From NCBI GenBank assembly GCA_019914995.1, contig CM034135.1, forward strand, positions 8,124,501 to 8,188,500: a stretch of DNA of 64,000 bases, given 5' to 3'. Origin of the DNA: Acanthochlamys bracteata. Its lineage: Eukaryota; Streptophyta; Magnoliopsida; Pandanales; Velloziaceae. Made by a program: the position numbers and the translations under genes. Below, piece by piece: positions 48,301 to 59,158 of the stretch (positions are counted from its first letter, which is position 1; each line of letters starts with the position of its first letter). The notes beneath the pieces are model-generated. The model did no database searches, had not been told where the DNA came from, and saw only the letters and a list, made by a program, of their open reading frames with translations.

Positions 48301-49395
48301 CTAATGATGAATGTCGAACCTGCCATCAGGATTTGGATCCAATTGCTTGCAAAGAATCAGGTATGTGTAGTAGAGTACCCTGTTCTTCGCCCCTGTCCTG
48401 TGAATATTATGGTGCTTGCAGAAATGCTTCAGATGTTTCAATGATAGACTGCCCAGACTCTTCCCTAGAAGCATGAACAGCCAGTTCACGTTCCGTTTCC
48501 TATCGGCGATCACCGGCTTCATCGAATTCGGCTTCTCGCAAGACGGGCACGCCGGTAGCTGCGGATGGATCCACTCTTTCGGTGCGCAATTGCACAATTT
48601 CCAACTGTTTTTGACGATGAATCTCGACAGCTTCCCGAACTCCTCCACGAGATTATATCCCATCTCCATACGATGATCGCAGAATTTGCAAGCCACCGTT
48701 CCAGTGATTGTATGGATTCCTCTGGAGTTGAGCTCTTTCAGGCTTAGAATGACAGCCGGGCGGTTGCTCGCCCAAGCGTAAGGTCTTGGACGATTACTGT
48801 AATCTTTTCCTCTGATCTCGACACTGACATTACCACCGTCGATATTGTTATTATAATCGTCATTGGTGATCTTTCGTTGCTGCTGCTGGCGTCGGTGATG
48901 ATTAAGATGATGATCGTGGGCGCCTGTAATTATTTTCTGCTGCTGTTGTTCTTGTTTTGGTTGTTGTTGCTGCTGCTCGCAGGGAAGTAGTGAAGGGTTT
49001 TCTTGCACGGCCACCTGATCAGCATCACCACGATCACTGTGTGTTAATTGCCCAAAGGATTGCTGGTCACGGTTGTGGATGATCGCATGAGTACTTGAAT
49101 TCGGAAGAGAGAGTTGTTGATCAGAGGGAAAGTGTTGCTGATGATGCTGCTGTTGTTGTTGATCAACAGCATTAGCAGCAGCAGTAGTGTTCTCCATTGC
49201 CCGCAAGAAATCGAAACATGGTGGTGGTTGTTGTTCTAGTTTATCATCACCGTGATCACGTACCACGATTGAAGAAGCAGAAGGACGAGAAGATAGTGAA
49301 GGTACCGGAGGAGGACGGCGGAAGGCGAGTGGGAGAGAAAGAAAAACATCATCATCACGATCTTTGCCGGCACCGGGCGTCTGTTGAGCTGCCAT
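48301..49395 (-). CDS. DUF7086-domain protein with polyglutamine-rich N-terminus
   Basis: Single exon, 364 aa from the ATG at 49395 (MAAQQTPGAGKDRDDDVFLS). The first ~220 residues are low-complexity, with several Gln and His runs encoded by CAG/CAA repeats. The C-terminal ~145 residues match the plant DUF7086 domain: YAWASNRPAVILSLKELNSR, CKFCDHRMEMGYNLVEEF, WIHPQLPACPSCEKPNSMKP, NWLFMLLGKSLG, CKHHNIHRTGAKNRVLYYTY. Cys pairs CxxC...CxxC suggest a zinc ribbon. Function is unknown; glutamine-rich regions plus a zinc-binding domain would fit a nuclear protein, but that is inference. Confidence 0.88.
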   Translation of the reverse strand: MAAQQTPGAGKDRDDDVFLSLPLAFRRPPPVPSLSSRPSASSIVVRDHGDDKLEQQPPPCFDFLRAMENTTAAANAVDQQQQQHHQQHFPSDQQLSLPNSSTHAIIHNRDQQSFGQLTHSDRGDADQVAVQENPSLLPCEQQQQQPKQEQQQQKIITGAHDHHLNHHRRQQQQRKITNDDYNNNIDGGNVSVEIRGKDYSNRPRPYAWASNRPAVILSLKELNSRGIHTITGTVACKFCDHRMEMGYNLVEEFGKLSRFIVKNSWKLCNCAPKEWIHPQLPACPSCEKPNSMKPVIADRKRNVNWLFMLLGKSLGSLSLKHLKHFCKHHNIHRTGAKNRVLYYTYLILCKQLDPNPDGRFDIHH

Positions 49396-51096
49396 GGCTT
49401 TAATTTCTTTGAAGAAGGTAAAAATAAAATTAGGGTTTTTCGAAAATTGAAAGGAATAAAAAGAGAAGAGGAACGGGTCTTTCAAATTATTACAACTCCC
49501 CATATATTGCATTAATTCTTTTCTTGTTAAACACAGATACCTCTTAATTAGACTCTTTCCTTAATTCATAGAAACATTAACAGAGATATTAGAAAAATAT
49601 TGTCTTTGCAATAGCATGCTTATGATCAGATCAAATCAGACATTAATTAATTGGAAGATATTGCATGCATTGGAAAGAATTAAAAGTATAATACAAAGAC
49701 AAATTCTGATACCGATGATATATAACAAAATTAGGAAACTCTCAAGATCCAAGTATCGGATACAATATTTACTAATTTTTCTATCATCAGTGTGCTTTGA
49801 TATTCCTTCATGAACACAGAAAGATTTGATCATGATCTGATCCTTCTTCGCCTGCCGATATTGTTGTCGTTCTTCTTCTGATGAAGATATATTATCGTAA
49901 GTTTTCGAGCGGAACGACTCCAGCGTGTCTAACTCCCTCTCTGCTTGCTGATAAATTCTACGACGTTGGTGTCTTAATTTCCCGGGCCTTGTGGTACGTA
50001 CGTTCTGTTAACCAGTAGACGACGTTCTTGCTCTCGATCTTTCAGGAAGCGATTTGATACCAGCTGTATCAGCTCTGCAGTTGGAGCACGCATGCCTGCA
50101 CGATCTTTCAGAAAACGATTTAAGTTAAGCAATTGTTTAAGATCATGAGCTATGTATGTGTTGTGTGCAGTTTTGCCTTGAGTTGTCTTCATAGTTTCTG
50201 TCGTTTAATCAATCATGGGATCATCACTTTGCATCTTCAATTCACTGATTCTTAGAGCAAACTTCAGCTAGCTAAAATCTCAGATTTTCATGCACGCAAA
50301 ACGCGTGCCTTGGCTCGGACAATTCCTTATATTACAGTGCCGATTGTCAAATAGTTTTAATAGTCAGGCCAAACAGTTCATTCACAGCACCATACTTCTA
50401 AGTTCTAAAGAGTTGAATGAAAACAGAAGAGCTTACTTTCTTCAAAAAAATCACACTAACTAGCTATGTAAAGCATGAGAGCTTTCCCATGGCTATAAAA
50501 ATAAAATTACTAATTACAGAAGGAAGAATGTTGTCCTTCCATGTTCGTCGCAGAAGTCTCGTCTTCTCTTCAGTACCGTTCCCCTTCAAAAGCATGGCAA
50601 GAAAAGTTGTTCCTTTTTTTGGGCAGCCTACAACAATTTCTTCAAAGCATAGATCAGCAGCAACCAATCAGTTCTTCCTTGTCTTCACCTAAGCAAGAAC
50701 AAGAGCACCACTTCTCTAAGGCCATATAAACGCCAATCACTACAGTATGTTGGAGACTTGCTGAAGTAATTTAATTCATCAAACCTTTTTGACTTCATAA
50801 CAATTTTGTATGCAACGGTATGTCATATCTTGCCAAGGAGAAACACACAACAACTAAAAGGGCGCTCCGGCCACATGTTACGATTTCTAATGCATTTCAA
50901 ATTTAATAACTCAACTATTACAATTACAGTCTCGTTTAAGTCTAACAGCACTTTCTTTTTATTGAAAAGGCCTGCTACGTCAAGGATAACACTTCAGTGT
51001 ATTACCACAGCACTAAAATTTCCTCCCAACCCACAACATCAGCAAAAAGACCAGCATCATAACATTACGTTCTTGAACATATACAAAATTGAGAAG
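49396..51096. other. Intergenic region
   Basis: DUF7086 promoter side and eIF3f 3' flank. A ~25-bp segment (gatctttcaggaagcgattt) at ~50036 recurs in altered form at ~50102. No gene or RNA is supported. Confidence 0.55.
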
Positions 51097-53165
51097 TCAG
51101 ATAATTTGAGCAGCTGTGTTCAACTTTTCTGCTAGGCACAGCTGTGTCCTGATGAGGCTGGCCAAGTATACCAAAGCAAGATTTTCCTACATATTGAAAA
51201 GAAGTGTAAGCAAAATTCAACAACCAGTTACTGATACTTTTTTCTTAAAATTTGCTGCCAAAATTCACCTGAAGTTTATCATTGAAGAGCTTATCAAATT
51301 CACTCGGAGACATGCTAGGGACCGAAGCGAGGGCATCTGATATGGCTCTCCCAATATTGTTATCTGGAGCGACTCGTCCTTCCTGTGAATCCAAAACAAC
51401 GTTCTATGTGTAACCCTACACCAAGGAGTATGACTCTCAACTAGATGTAACAATGACTTACCACAACATCATCCACATATTTATAGACATCATCCATGAG
51501 AACCAATGTTCGTTGAATTGAAGCCTCAATTCCTTCCAAATCATTTGGAAGTTTGTCCACCATTGTTGGCTTCAGGATATCAACTGCGGCGATCAAACAG
51601 AGGAAGGAAATGGCATCAGCAGACAATCAACATAAGTAAACAAGTCTCATGTTAACTGGATGTAAAGCGAAATGCAGACTTGAACTGAATGAATCATTTA
51701 ATGATTTATTACATAAATAAGTTGCTACGGGATCAACTAAAAAAGTTACTATGTAGTTAGTTAAGCTCATACATCCAACTTTCTCTGCTTCTTGCATCCT
51801 CGTGTCTACAGGAACTTCGTTGAATTGAGCCGCAAGCGGGCGATCACCAAGAGACAAATTCACCCATACATAAGCTTTAATCGATGCCTCCCCATATGTA
51901 AGACTGGTATCTACAGTCAAATGAATGGGGCTTCCTACTTCCTTTGAAAAGCTTGCAACCTCCTTTGAGTAGAAATCGTGTATAATTGCACTCCTATCTG
52001 AAACATCTCCACCAGTCGAATACCTGCCAAGAAATAATCATGCCAATGTAATATCACAAGAAAGTGGCATAACTATGTCACAATCAGGAATCAAACAACT
52101 GGAATAGGCTTCCATTAGACTTTTGTGATAAAATTGGCTCTATAAGACTACCTAAGAGACGAAGAAGAAAAGACCAAGCAGACTATTTTGAAAAATACCA
52201 CAGAGCCATAGCATTAATAGGCATTAACTGAAGGTATACAACAGATACTGTAGTAGGTATCTGGACAAGCATATAAGAACATGAAACCCTATATGGCATT
52301 AAGGTTTACCGAACTGGAAATTCTTCAAACAACTTGAGTAGAATTCAACCAAGGAATCAAGTGGTTCTTCAAGACAAAATACTCATACAAGGGCACTGAG
52401 GGTAGATGACATTTTTAAATTGTGAAACAAGTTGAATCAATCAAAACCTCACGGGAAGTATGAGCATCTAATAATTCATTTTGGTTTGCATAGTCCACCT
52501 AATAACAATGGAAGTTTAGCAGATCCAAGAATCCACTGTGAATTATGGCATCTCTATCCACAAGTTAATTTGGTGAAAAGTGCTGATCCGTCAGAGAGGC
52601 AATCGCAAAAGGGATAGGCAATACACACACAGATTTACGAAGTTAATAAAACATAGACTTCTGAGCATCATTGAGAAAACATGTACTCAAGGCACATAAC
52701 AACAAATTATAAAAATTGTTGGAGATGTGCGCAATACCATCCAACAATGATTTCCTTTGGATAGATCTTTTGGTGAGACACAAGCATGTTGTGATGGTAT
52801 TCGACATCCAAAGCCACCTGCAGAACAAATGCACATAAAAGCAATTTTCGACGAACAAGAAAACATATTTTGGCTCCGCTAATATTGAGCACGAAAATTT
52901 CACAGTGATCCATAGCCAATTCGAACAATTGAACTACCTGATCAGCAGACTCGTTGTGAGGGACGGTGTAGGAGTTGGCGATGTGGAGTACTTGTCCTTC
53001 GACGTTACCGAGAAGAGTTCCAATAACTCGATCGGACTGATCGGGTCGGCGAACGAACGAATCGCAGACGTTGAAGAGAACCACCGGGTGGATCCGAACG
53101 CTCGTCCACGGCACCGAATGTTGCAGCTGCGGGATCGACAATGCCGTCTGCTTCTTCATCGCCAT
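51097..53165 (-). CDS. EIF3F: Eukaryotic translation initiation factor 3 subunit F
   Basis: MPN-domain subunit of eIF3, which recruits mRNA and 43S complexes; cytosolic. Six exons: 52938-53165, 52738-52817, 51773-52023, 51462-51583, 51269-51382 and 51097-51186, giving 294 aa (Arabidopsis about 293). The MPN domain spans residues ~23-155 (VRIHPVVLFNVCDSFVRR, VIGTLLGNVEG, YTVPHNESADQV, YHHNMLVSHQ, VGWYSTGG). It lacks a full JAMM metal motif, as expected for the non-catalytic F subunit. The C-terminal helices include DILKPTMVDKLPNDLEG, VYKYVDDVV and SLIRTQLCLAEKLNTAAQ, ending at a TGA at 51097. The ATG at 53165 gives MAMKKQTALS and is the only suitable start. Confidence 0.96.
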
Positions 53166-54209
53166 GAAGACTAACCGATCGATTGATTCGCGTCAGAACG
53201 GCGATTGACAACTGGCGGCCGGCGAGCAGCAGAGCGGAGAACGAAAAAGAAGAGTTTTTTAGGGTTCTATTCTGCTTCTGAGTTCAGAGCTCGATAGCAC
53301 GAACCGTCAAAGATCGATTCCTAATAACGGGCTTTGCAGTGTTATTGTCGGCCGTTAATAGGACCGCAGCCCAATTAACAGATAATAGAGAGCTGGGCTT
53401 TTAACCGGACTATAAGGACGCTAATAATCTAATCTGAATCTGTGTGCTTAAGGGTGTGTCTTAAAATAAATTCATTTTTTAAAAATAAATTAAAAATTAA
53501 ATAGAAGTTTAAAAAAAATTGATAAAAAATTTATTTTTTATTTTTTATTTTATATTAAAAATAAAATTTAAAAAATATAACTTAGAAGGTAAGTAAACGC
53601 GCACTAACTACGCTACGGGTTACCGTTTGCAAGCATACCTTACTAGTAGCAACTGCAATTGCAAATCCTGTATTTGTTCTTTTACATACATTACTAGTAG
53701 CAATTGTCATTGAAGCAAGTATGGTTGCGATATAGTGAACGACTAAACTAGTAGACCACTAATCAATTGCATCAATGTGGTACATGTGCAACTGTGCTAT
53801 GTGTGAATGATTCTGGGAAAATAATAAGATTACAAGCTCCAGTTTCAATAGCCCGTGAGCTGGACCAAATGCTTCTACTATATATTTGTAACTGTACAAA
53901 TTACACGATTATGAATTTGCAAAATTGGTTTTGGATAATGCTACGCACCTACAAGTGCAGGCACTCTTCACAAAAGATTGCGCTTGTTGTTAATTCTGAA
54001 TATCTGATCAACTTTGTTAAGTTTTCCCGTCAGTGAAAGCCCTTAAATCGCATTAACTGCTACATTGTGGAGACCAGAGATATGACTTGCCCATAGTTCC
54101 ATAATGCCTTGCAGACTGGTTGCTTTTAACTTTAGTTTCTCTCCATATGTACAGGTTCCTACGCAAAGCACGCGTTCGCTTCTTTTTGGACCATCTTGGT
54201 AGCTATCCT
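53166..54209. other. Intergenic: eIF3f promoter and PHT4 3' flank
   Basis: GC-richer leader just upstream of eIF3f, then AT-rich DNA (53460-53590). No coding region is supported between. Confidence 0.6.
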
Positions 54210-57200
54210 TCAATCAAGAATTTTCTCCCCAGTGGAGAAAAGATTCCAAATCACTGTTCCGGTGAGGTAGAGGCCAACCGAAACCTCAAACACATTATCC
54301 CAGGAGCCTAACAATTTACAATGCATGAGCCAGGAGTCAGGAGTGAGTAACAAAAGAGCACAAGCTATCTATTGATCGTGCTATAAGCCTTTGGAATTGG
54401 TGAAAGATGTTGCAATGGATTTCTAGGTTCTAATTAGGTTAACAGTTTTATTTTGCTTAAGGCATTACAAGCTAATTAAGCTAACAGTTTGCTAACCATG
54501 ATTTTTGTTATAAGTTTATCAACAACTTGTATTTGACATCATCATTATATAATAGGAAATCATCAAAAGATGGACGCAAACCATGGTGCAAGATATAGCC
54601 TGTTGCTGCTGTCCCCAAGACTCCTGCTAGCACACCAGCAGTATTGGATAGTCCAAGTAGCACCCCCTGCAGATGGAAACAGTAAGCCTTATTAGATTGT
54701 CTAAAACTAATAGCAGCATGGGGGAAAAAATAAGAAAGGAGACATTGATACTCACAGCATATCGAGGCCCAATATCTTGATGATTAGAGTATAAACCAGA
54801 TTGAGAGAAAGCATCGGTGCCCTATTCAGAGCAGAATGTATCAATACACAGTATTGTAAAAGAAAGTTACAGCATATATGCTCAAAAGGATACCCCAGCA
54901 CTACACTAAGTTCTAGCTTGAGCAATTTAGCTACAGACCTGGCTGCATGCCATGCACAACACGGCCATTGCTGGAGAATGGACATGACTCAACTGTGTTA
55001 GAAAGAAGGCTGGACCCAAAAATCCAATCGACTGCATTATCTGGATATTAAACATCCAAGAACAACAATATTGTAAGCAAAGATTACCAAAATCACAACT
55101 GCAGCACAACCATGTTTTTAGATGACTCTAAAAGTCAAACAAAGATTCATCAGTTCGGAGTATTCACACAATACCTTGCGAACTACTGTCACAGACAACC
55201 CTCTAGTTACTAGTGTATCTGCAATCCAGCCACCCAGATTTGCAGAAAATGCCATTGTAAGCCAAGGAAGAACACTAAAAAGTCCAGACTCAGTGAGGTT
55301 GAATTTCAAAACCTGATTGACAGGATAAAAGCATCAAGCATGTTAGTCTTAAATCTAGTTCGGTGAATCTAGTGCATAAAAAAATGAATTATAATATATT
55401 AATTACTGATTAATAGCTTACTGGGTAATAACATTAATGCTCTAATATAGTCTTCTGTGTGTGTAAAGGTAAAGAGCAAAGCTACAAATAATCACATTGA
55501 AATTTGGATGCTCTGAGCAACAACAATAGAAATACAAAATGATTATCTCTTCCTGGATTTGAAGTTATCTTAACGGTTTATAACAGCGTTTTCATTACCA
55601 TGGCAGGTTAAGCCATGAACAAGCAAGTAGTCTTTGCTAGTAAAATAGTGGCACTTTGTCATCTAAGGACTCACCTGGTGATAATAAGTAGGCATCCATG
55701 TGAGAAGAATAAAAGTTCCCCAATTGTGGCAAAAATGCGAAGTAATCAGTGCCCAAACAGGTGGTTTTGATAAGATTAATCTCCATGGTATTCGTTTAAC
55801 AGGCTCCTTAGATATACAACTGCTAGCAATAAGCTTCTTTTCTTGAGGGCTGAGCTCAGGATCTTCAGCAGGTGAACTGTATGCCTTTACGGCATAAACA
55901 AAAAAGAATCATTATCCTAAAGAGGCTGTTTGGACAAGTTGAATTTGTAGAAACATCAAAACAGCCATCATATTTACCAGTGAACCAATTAAGAAGACTT
56001 ACATACCTTATTCAACCATAGTCCAAGCCAGACAGTTCCAAGAGAACCAAATGAGTAGAAAACCGAGGGCCAGCCAAACTTGTGTATCAACAAAGGTGAA
56101 AAGGCCAAGCCAGTAACTGACCCAAGATACATCCCACTATATACTAGTGCCAGCGATCTACTCCTTTCTGCTACAGGTACCCATTTGGAGAGGATATTGT
56201 TCATTGCAGGCATGGCGACCCCCTGCAGAGTTATGATATAGAAGCATTCTCAGCATTGCTATTAAGTAATGAATGCTTACTACACTGGCAATGGTAAAGC
56301 GATGGCAGATATCTAACTCGGCCAGCTACATCCTTTGGCAGCCTAGAAGAAGTAACTCTCAGAGAACCAAAGACTGCAGCTAAAGTTAGACACAGTAGAC
56401 ACTCTGAAGTTGAAAAGCCATGGAAGAAATACCTCGCCTATACCCATCAATGCACGCGCTACAAGGAGAAAAGGCAATCCAGCTTTTGCTGCTACAGGTG
56501 TGAGGGCAGTGGCAATAGACCACCAAATGACACCAAATGCCAACACACGCTTTCCACCAATTGTATCTGCCAAAATACCCCCAGCAATCTATGACACATA
56601 GGATAATGGCAGAATTAGCGTGTATAAAACCTATCGTTCCAACATGAAACGTAACAATCCAAGCTGCTTAGGTTTTGTTTTCCACTATGTGAAGCGAACT
56701 AAGTATACGATAGATACCAGAGAATAGAGAATTTGCATGATAAAGAACAGAAACCTGAGTGAGAAGGTAACCCCAGAAAAAGGAAGATTGGATTAGTCCA
56801 ACAGTCGATGAATTCCAACCGTATTCTGCTGACATGGGCAGAATTGCAATGCTCATATTCACCTGCCAAGAATAAGACAGTTTATGGAGCTTCACAAATC
56901 TTCCTTCCACGAAGTTACAGCTAACGGTGCATAAACAAATACCTAGAGGTAAAAGGACTTAAAAAGCAAGCTAACCCTGTCCATGTTGCAGAGCAGGAAG
57001 GCTGAGAAGCAGAGTATCACAATCAACCAACGTTTAGGGAACCCTTCCACTACTCCTAGCTGAGCCTCCGATTCCTTTACGGATTCTTCCACCCATGCAT
57101 CCGGAATTTTGAAAGTCTCCGGCCGTGGCGGAGGTGCTGCCTCTGACACATCGGAAGGTTTAGATTTCACTTTAGAGCCAAATCGTGCAGCTCGCAGTCG

Positions 57201-57347
57201 ATGGAATACTAAGAACGGAGAGCAGCGTGGTTTGGATTTGTGCGTCGGAAGAGAAGGGAGTGACGGGAAGAGGAAGCAGGAGGAGGAGGGTTGATGCGAA
57301 GAAAAAGAGACGGAGAAGGGAAGCAGATAAACTCCCGCTCCATTCAT
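54210..57347 (-). CDS. PHT4-family plastid anion transporter (ANTR, PHT4;1/PHT4;4 clade)
   Basis: Major-facilitator transporter of the chloroplast; relatives carry phosphate (thylakoid PHT4;1) or ascorbate (envelope PHT4;4). Ten exons: 56976-57347, 56755-56862, 56433-56588, 56007-56222, 55675-55884, 55175-55312, 54939-55040, 54756-54821, 54582-54666 and 54210-54307, giving 516 aa. A Ser/Pro-rich, basic transit peptide covers ~70 residues. Twelve-helix MFS core: LLCNMDRVNMSIAILPMSAE, FFWGYLLTQ, GGKRVLAFG, GEGVAMPAMNNILSKW, YSGMYLGSVTGLAFSP, FILLTWMPTYYHQ, GLYSNHQDIGPRYAGVLLGL. The last exon supplies the final helix and ends FSTGEKILD. By memory it sits closer to PHT4;4 than PHT4;1; substrate not proven. 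Confidence 0.93.
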
Positions 57348-57917
57348 GATTTGATTAGATTGATCGATGAACTCTCTTTCTCTCCTCTTACTCTACAACG
57401 TTGTTAAATCATTTCTCAGAGAGCGGGCGAGAGATCAGAGCACTGATTGGTTAAAAAATGAGAAGAAGATTTTTTATCCTTCTTTAATTTTTTGGTAGTT
57501 CCAAATTTTGGAAGCTGGTGAAGATGAAAGATTACGTTTTCTTTCCGGATTCCGGATTCTATCTGGTGGCGTAGTAGTGGTACTGGTGTCGAAGGATTGA
57601 TTGGGTGATGGAGACGTTAACAGTCTGGCTCCAGATTTTTTTCTTCCTCATTAACAAGGCTGGATTATATTGGGCCGGAAAATCTTGCAACAAAAACCAT
57701 TATGTACGGAAATTAATTAAGAGGCACTCACAACGAGTAGAGTACCTATTTTATTATTTATACGCATTTTTTTTCACGGCACAATGTTGATTTACCTCGA
57801 CCTGGGAGCACATGCATACAAGGGTCGAGATAAAACGAGTCCAACAACATACACAAACGAAGAAACATAAAGACGACAAAACTATAAACACCAAGTAAAT
57901 AAATAATTCTTCTTCAC
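57348..57917. other. Intergenic: PHT4 promoter
   Basis: PHT4 leader and promoter and the 3' flank of the germin-like pseudogene. No further feature. Confidence 0.6.
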
Positions 57918-58667
57918 TCACGCTTGACGACCTACGAGCTCTTCAATGAGATCCTTACTAACCTGGAACGTCTTGCTCAAGACATCGATCGGGATCGGCG
58001 GCTTCGATCCGAAAACAGCATCTTTGGTGATAACACCAGGGTTCTGGCTACTAAGTCCAGATGGCAACAGCCGGAGTTTTTCCCACGTTTAACTGGAAAT
58101 GAAGAAGCCCTTCAGGGAAAACAAACACATCTCCCATGTGAAGCGTCTTAGCAAAGAGGGTGTTGTTTGGGTCTGATGTGATAAAGCCAACGTAGAGTGT
58201 TCCTTCTATCACCGTCAAGATTTCGGTTGCTCTCGGGTGAACGTGTAGAGGATTAACTCCGTAGGGAGCGTAGTCGAGAGGAGCGAGTGAGATTCCCCGA
58301 GAGTGTTGAGTCCTGGCAAGTTGGTTGCACTGACGAGCGTCACGTTGGATCCGAAGCTGTTGCTTGTGTTGCCTGGTTTTGCAAGGCTGCTGAAGAAGAA
58401 ATCCTCAGGTGTCGCTAGCTTTGGATCCTTGCATACTAAACCATTCACAATTACCACAAATTAAGAAGAGATATATAATTAGTTGTAAGTAGGAGCGTAC
58501 GTAACATATGTTTCCGTAGGTGAAAAGCTAATTAATTTATTCAGAATACTTTTGGAGTTCAAATCAGCAACACAGAAGTCCTGAAGTGGACTTGGATCGC
58601 TAGCAAAAGCTTGGGAAAAAGAAAAGGCAACAACGGCAATAAGAATAAAAAGTCTGCAGGAAGCCAT
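57918..58667 (-). pseudogene. Germin-like protein gene with two frameshifts
   Basis: Cupin-fold, normally secreted germin-like protein. Exon 1 begins at the ATG at 58667 with an intact signal peptide (MASCRLFILIAVVAFSFSQA) and SDPSPLQDFCVAD. Exon 2 carries [37 protein letters not shown] with the metal-binding His-x-His and Glu, [14 protein letters not shown], and a normal C-terminus to the TGA at 57918. Two breaks are clear: a C run at 58295-58298 (plus strand) has two bases too many, and near 58057-58063 about two bases are missing, producing an early TAG. The intron acceptor is also doubtful. The net effect between the breaks is a scrambled metal-binding region, so this copy is very likely dead or recently inactivated. 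Confidence 0.85.
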
Positions 58668-58937
58668 TTTCAGATAGCTAGCACTACTAGTGATGAATCG
58701 TGCTTTGTTATGATGAAATGAAGTTGTAAAGTTTGCGGATTTATAGAAGTGGAGAAAGGTAGAGAAATGAAGGAGATTTAATAAACAAATACAGTAGTAG
58801 TTGGAATAGAAACCAGTACTATCGACGGATCCCCACACTAAAAGATTGGTCAACTTCTTAGGAGTTAGCTTCTTCCACTTATAAGCACATATCTATTTCA
58901 GCACCAAGTCAATATGAGACTATTAAAGGGCGTGGGC
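58668..58937. other. Germin-like pseudogene promoter region
   Basis: Upstream sequence of the pseudogene up to the start of retroelement-like DNA. No other feature. Confidence 0.5.
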
Positions 58938-59103
58938 TGTTAAGCCCACCAAGCCAGGGTTCACTTTGCCAAATCCAAGACGAGTTGCTGGCCCACTTTC
59001 AGGTTAGCTAGCCCGCTTTTCATTTGGGCACCAGCCCAGGCCCCTACGCTACTAATCCGACCCTATCCCACCAAGCTAGTCCGTTTTTCACTCGGGCCCA
59101 ATA
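58938..59103 (-). mobile_element. Candidate short LTR of a TRIM-like element
   Basis: 166 bp reading TGTTAAGCCC...GGGCCCAATA on the plus strand. On the minus strand it is directly preceded by a purine tract (TAGGGGGAGAT, plus-strand 59104-59114), as expected of a 3' LTR after its PPT. Only 55 bp separate it from a primer-binding-site-like sequence, which suggests a miniature terminal-repeat element. The partner LTR is not adjacent. Inferred from structure only. Confidence 0.4.
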
Positions 59104-59145
59104 ATCTCCCCCTAGTAACACGCCGGGTGGCTTCACCCCATCGGA

Positions 59146-59158
59146 TTCTGATACCAAT
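59146..59158 (-). other. tRNA-Met primer-binding-site-like sequence
   Basis: Minus strand ATTGGTATCAGAA immediately follows the end of the 2.05-kb LTR. TGGTATCAGA is the usual start of a Copia PBS complementary to initiator tRNA-Met. Confidence 0.7.

Noticed and set aside
48860..49200. CAG/CAA repeats as a microsatellite outside genes
   Set aside because: They are in frame within the DUF7086 gene and encode its glutamine runs.
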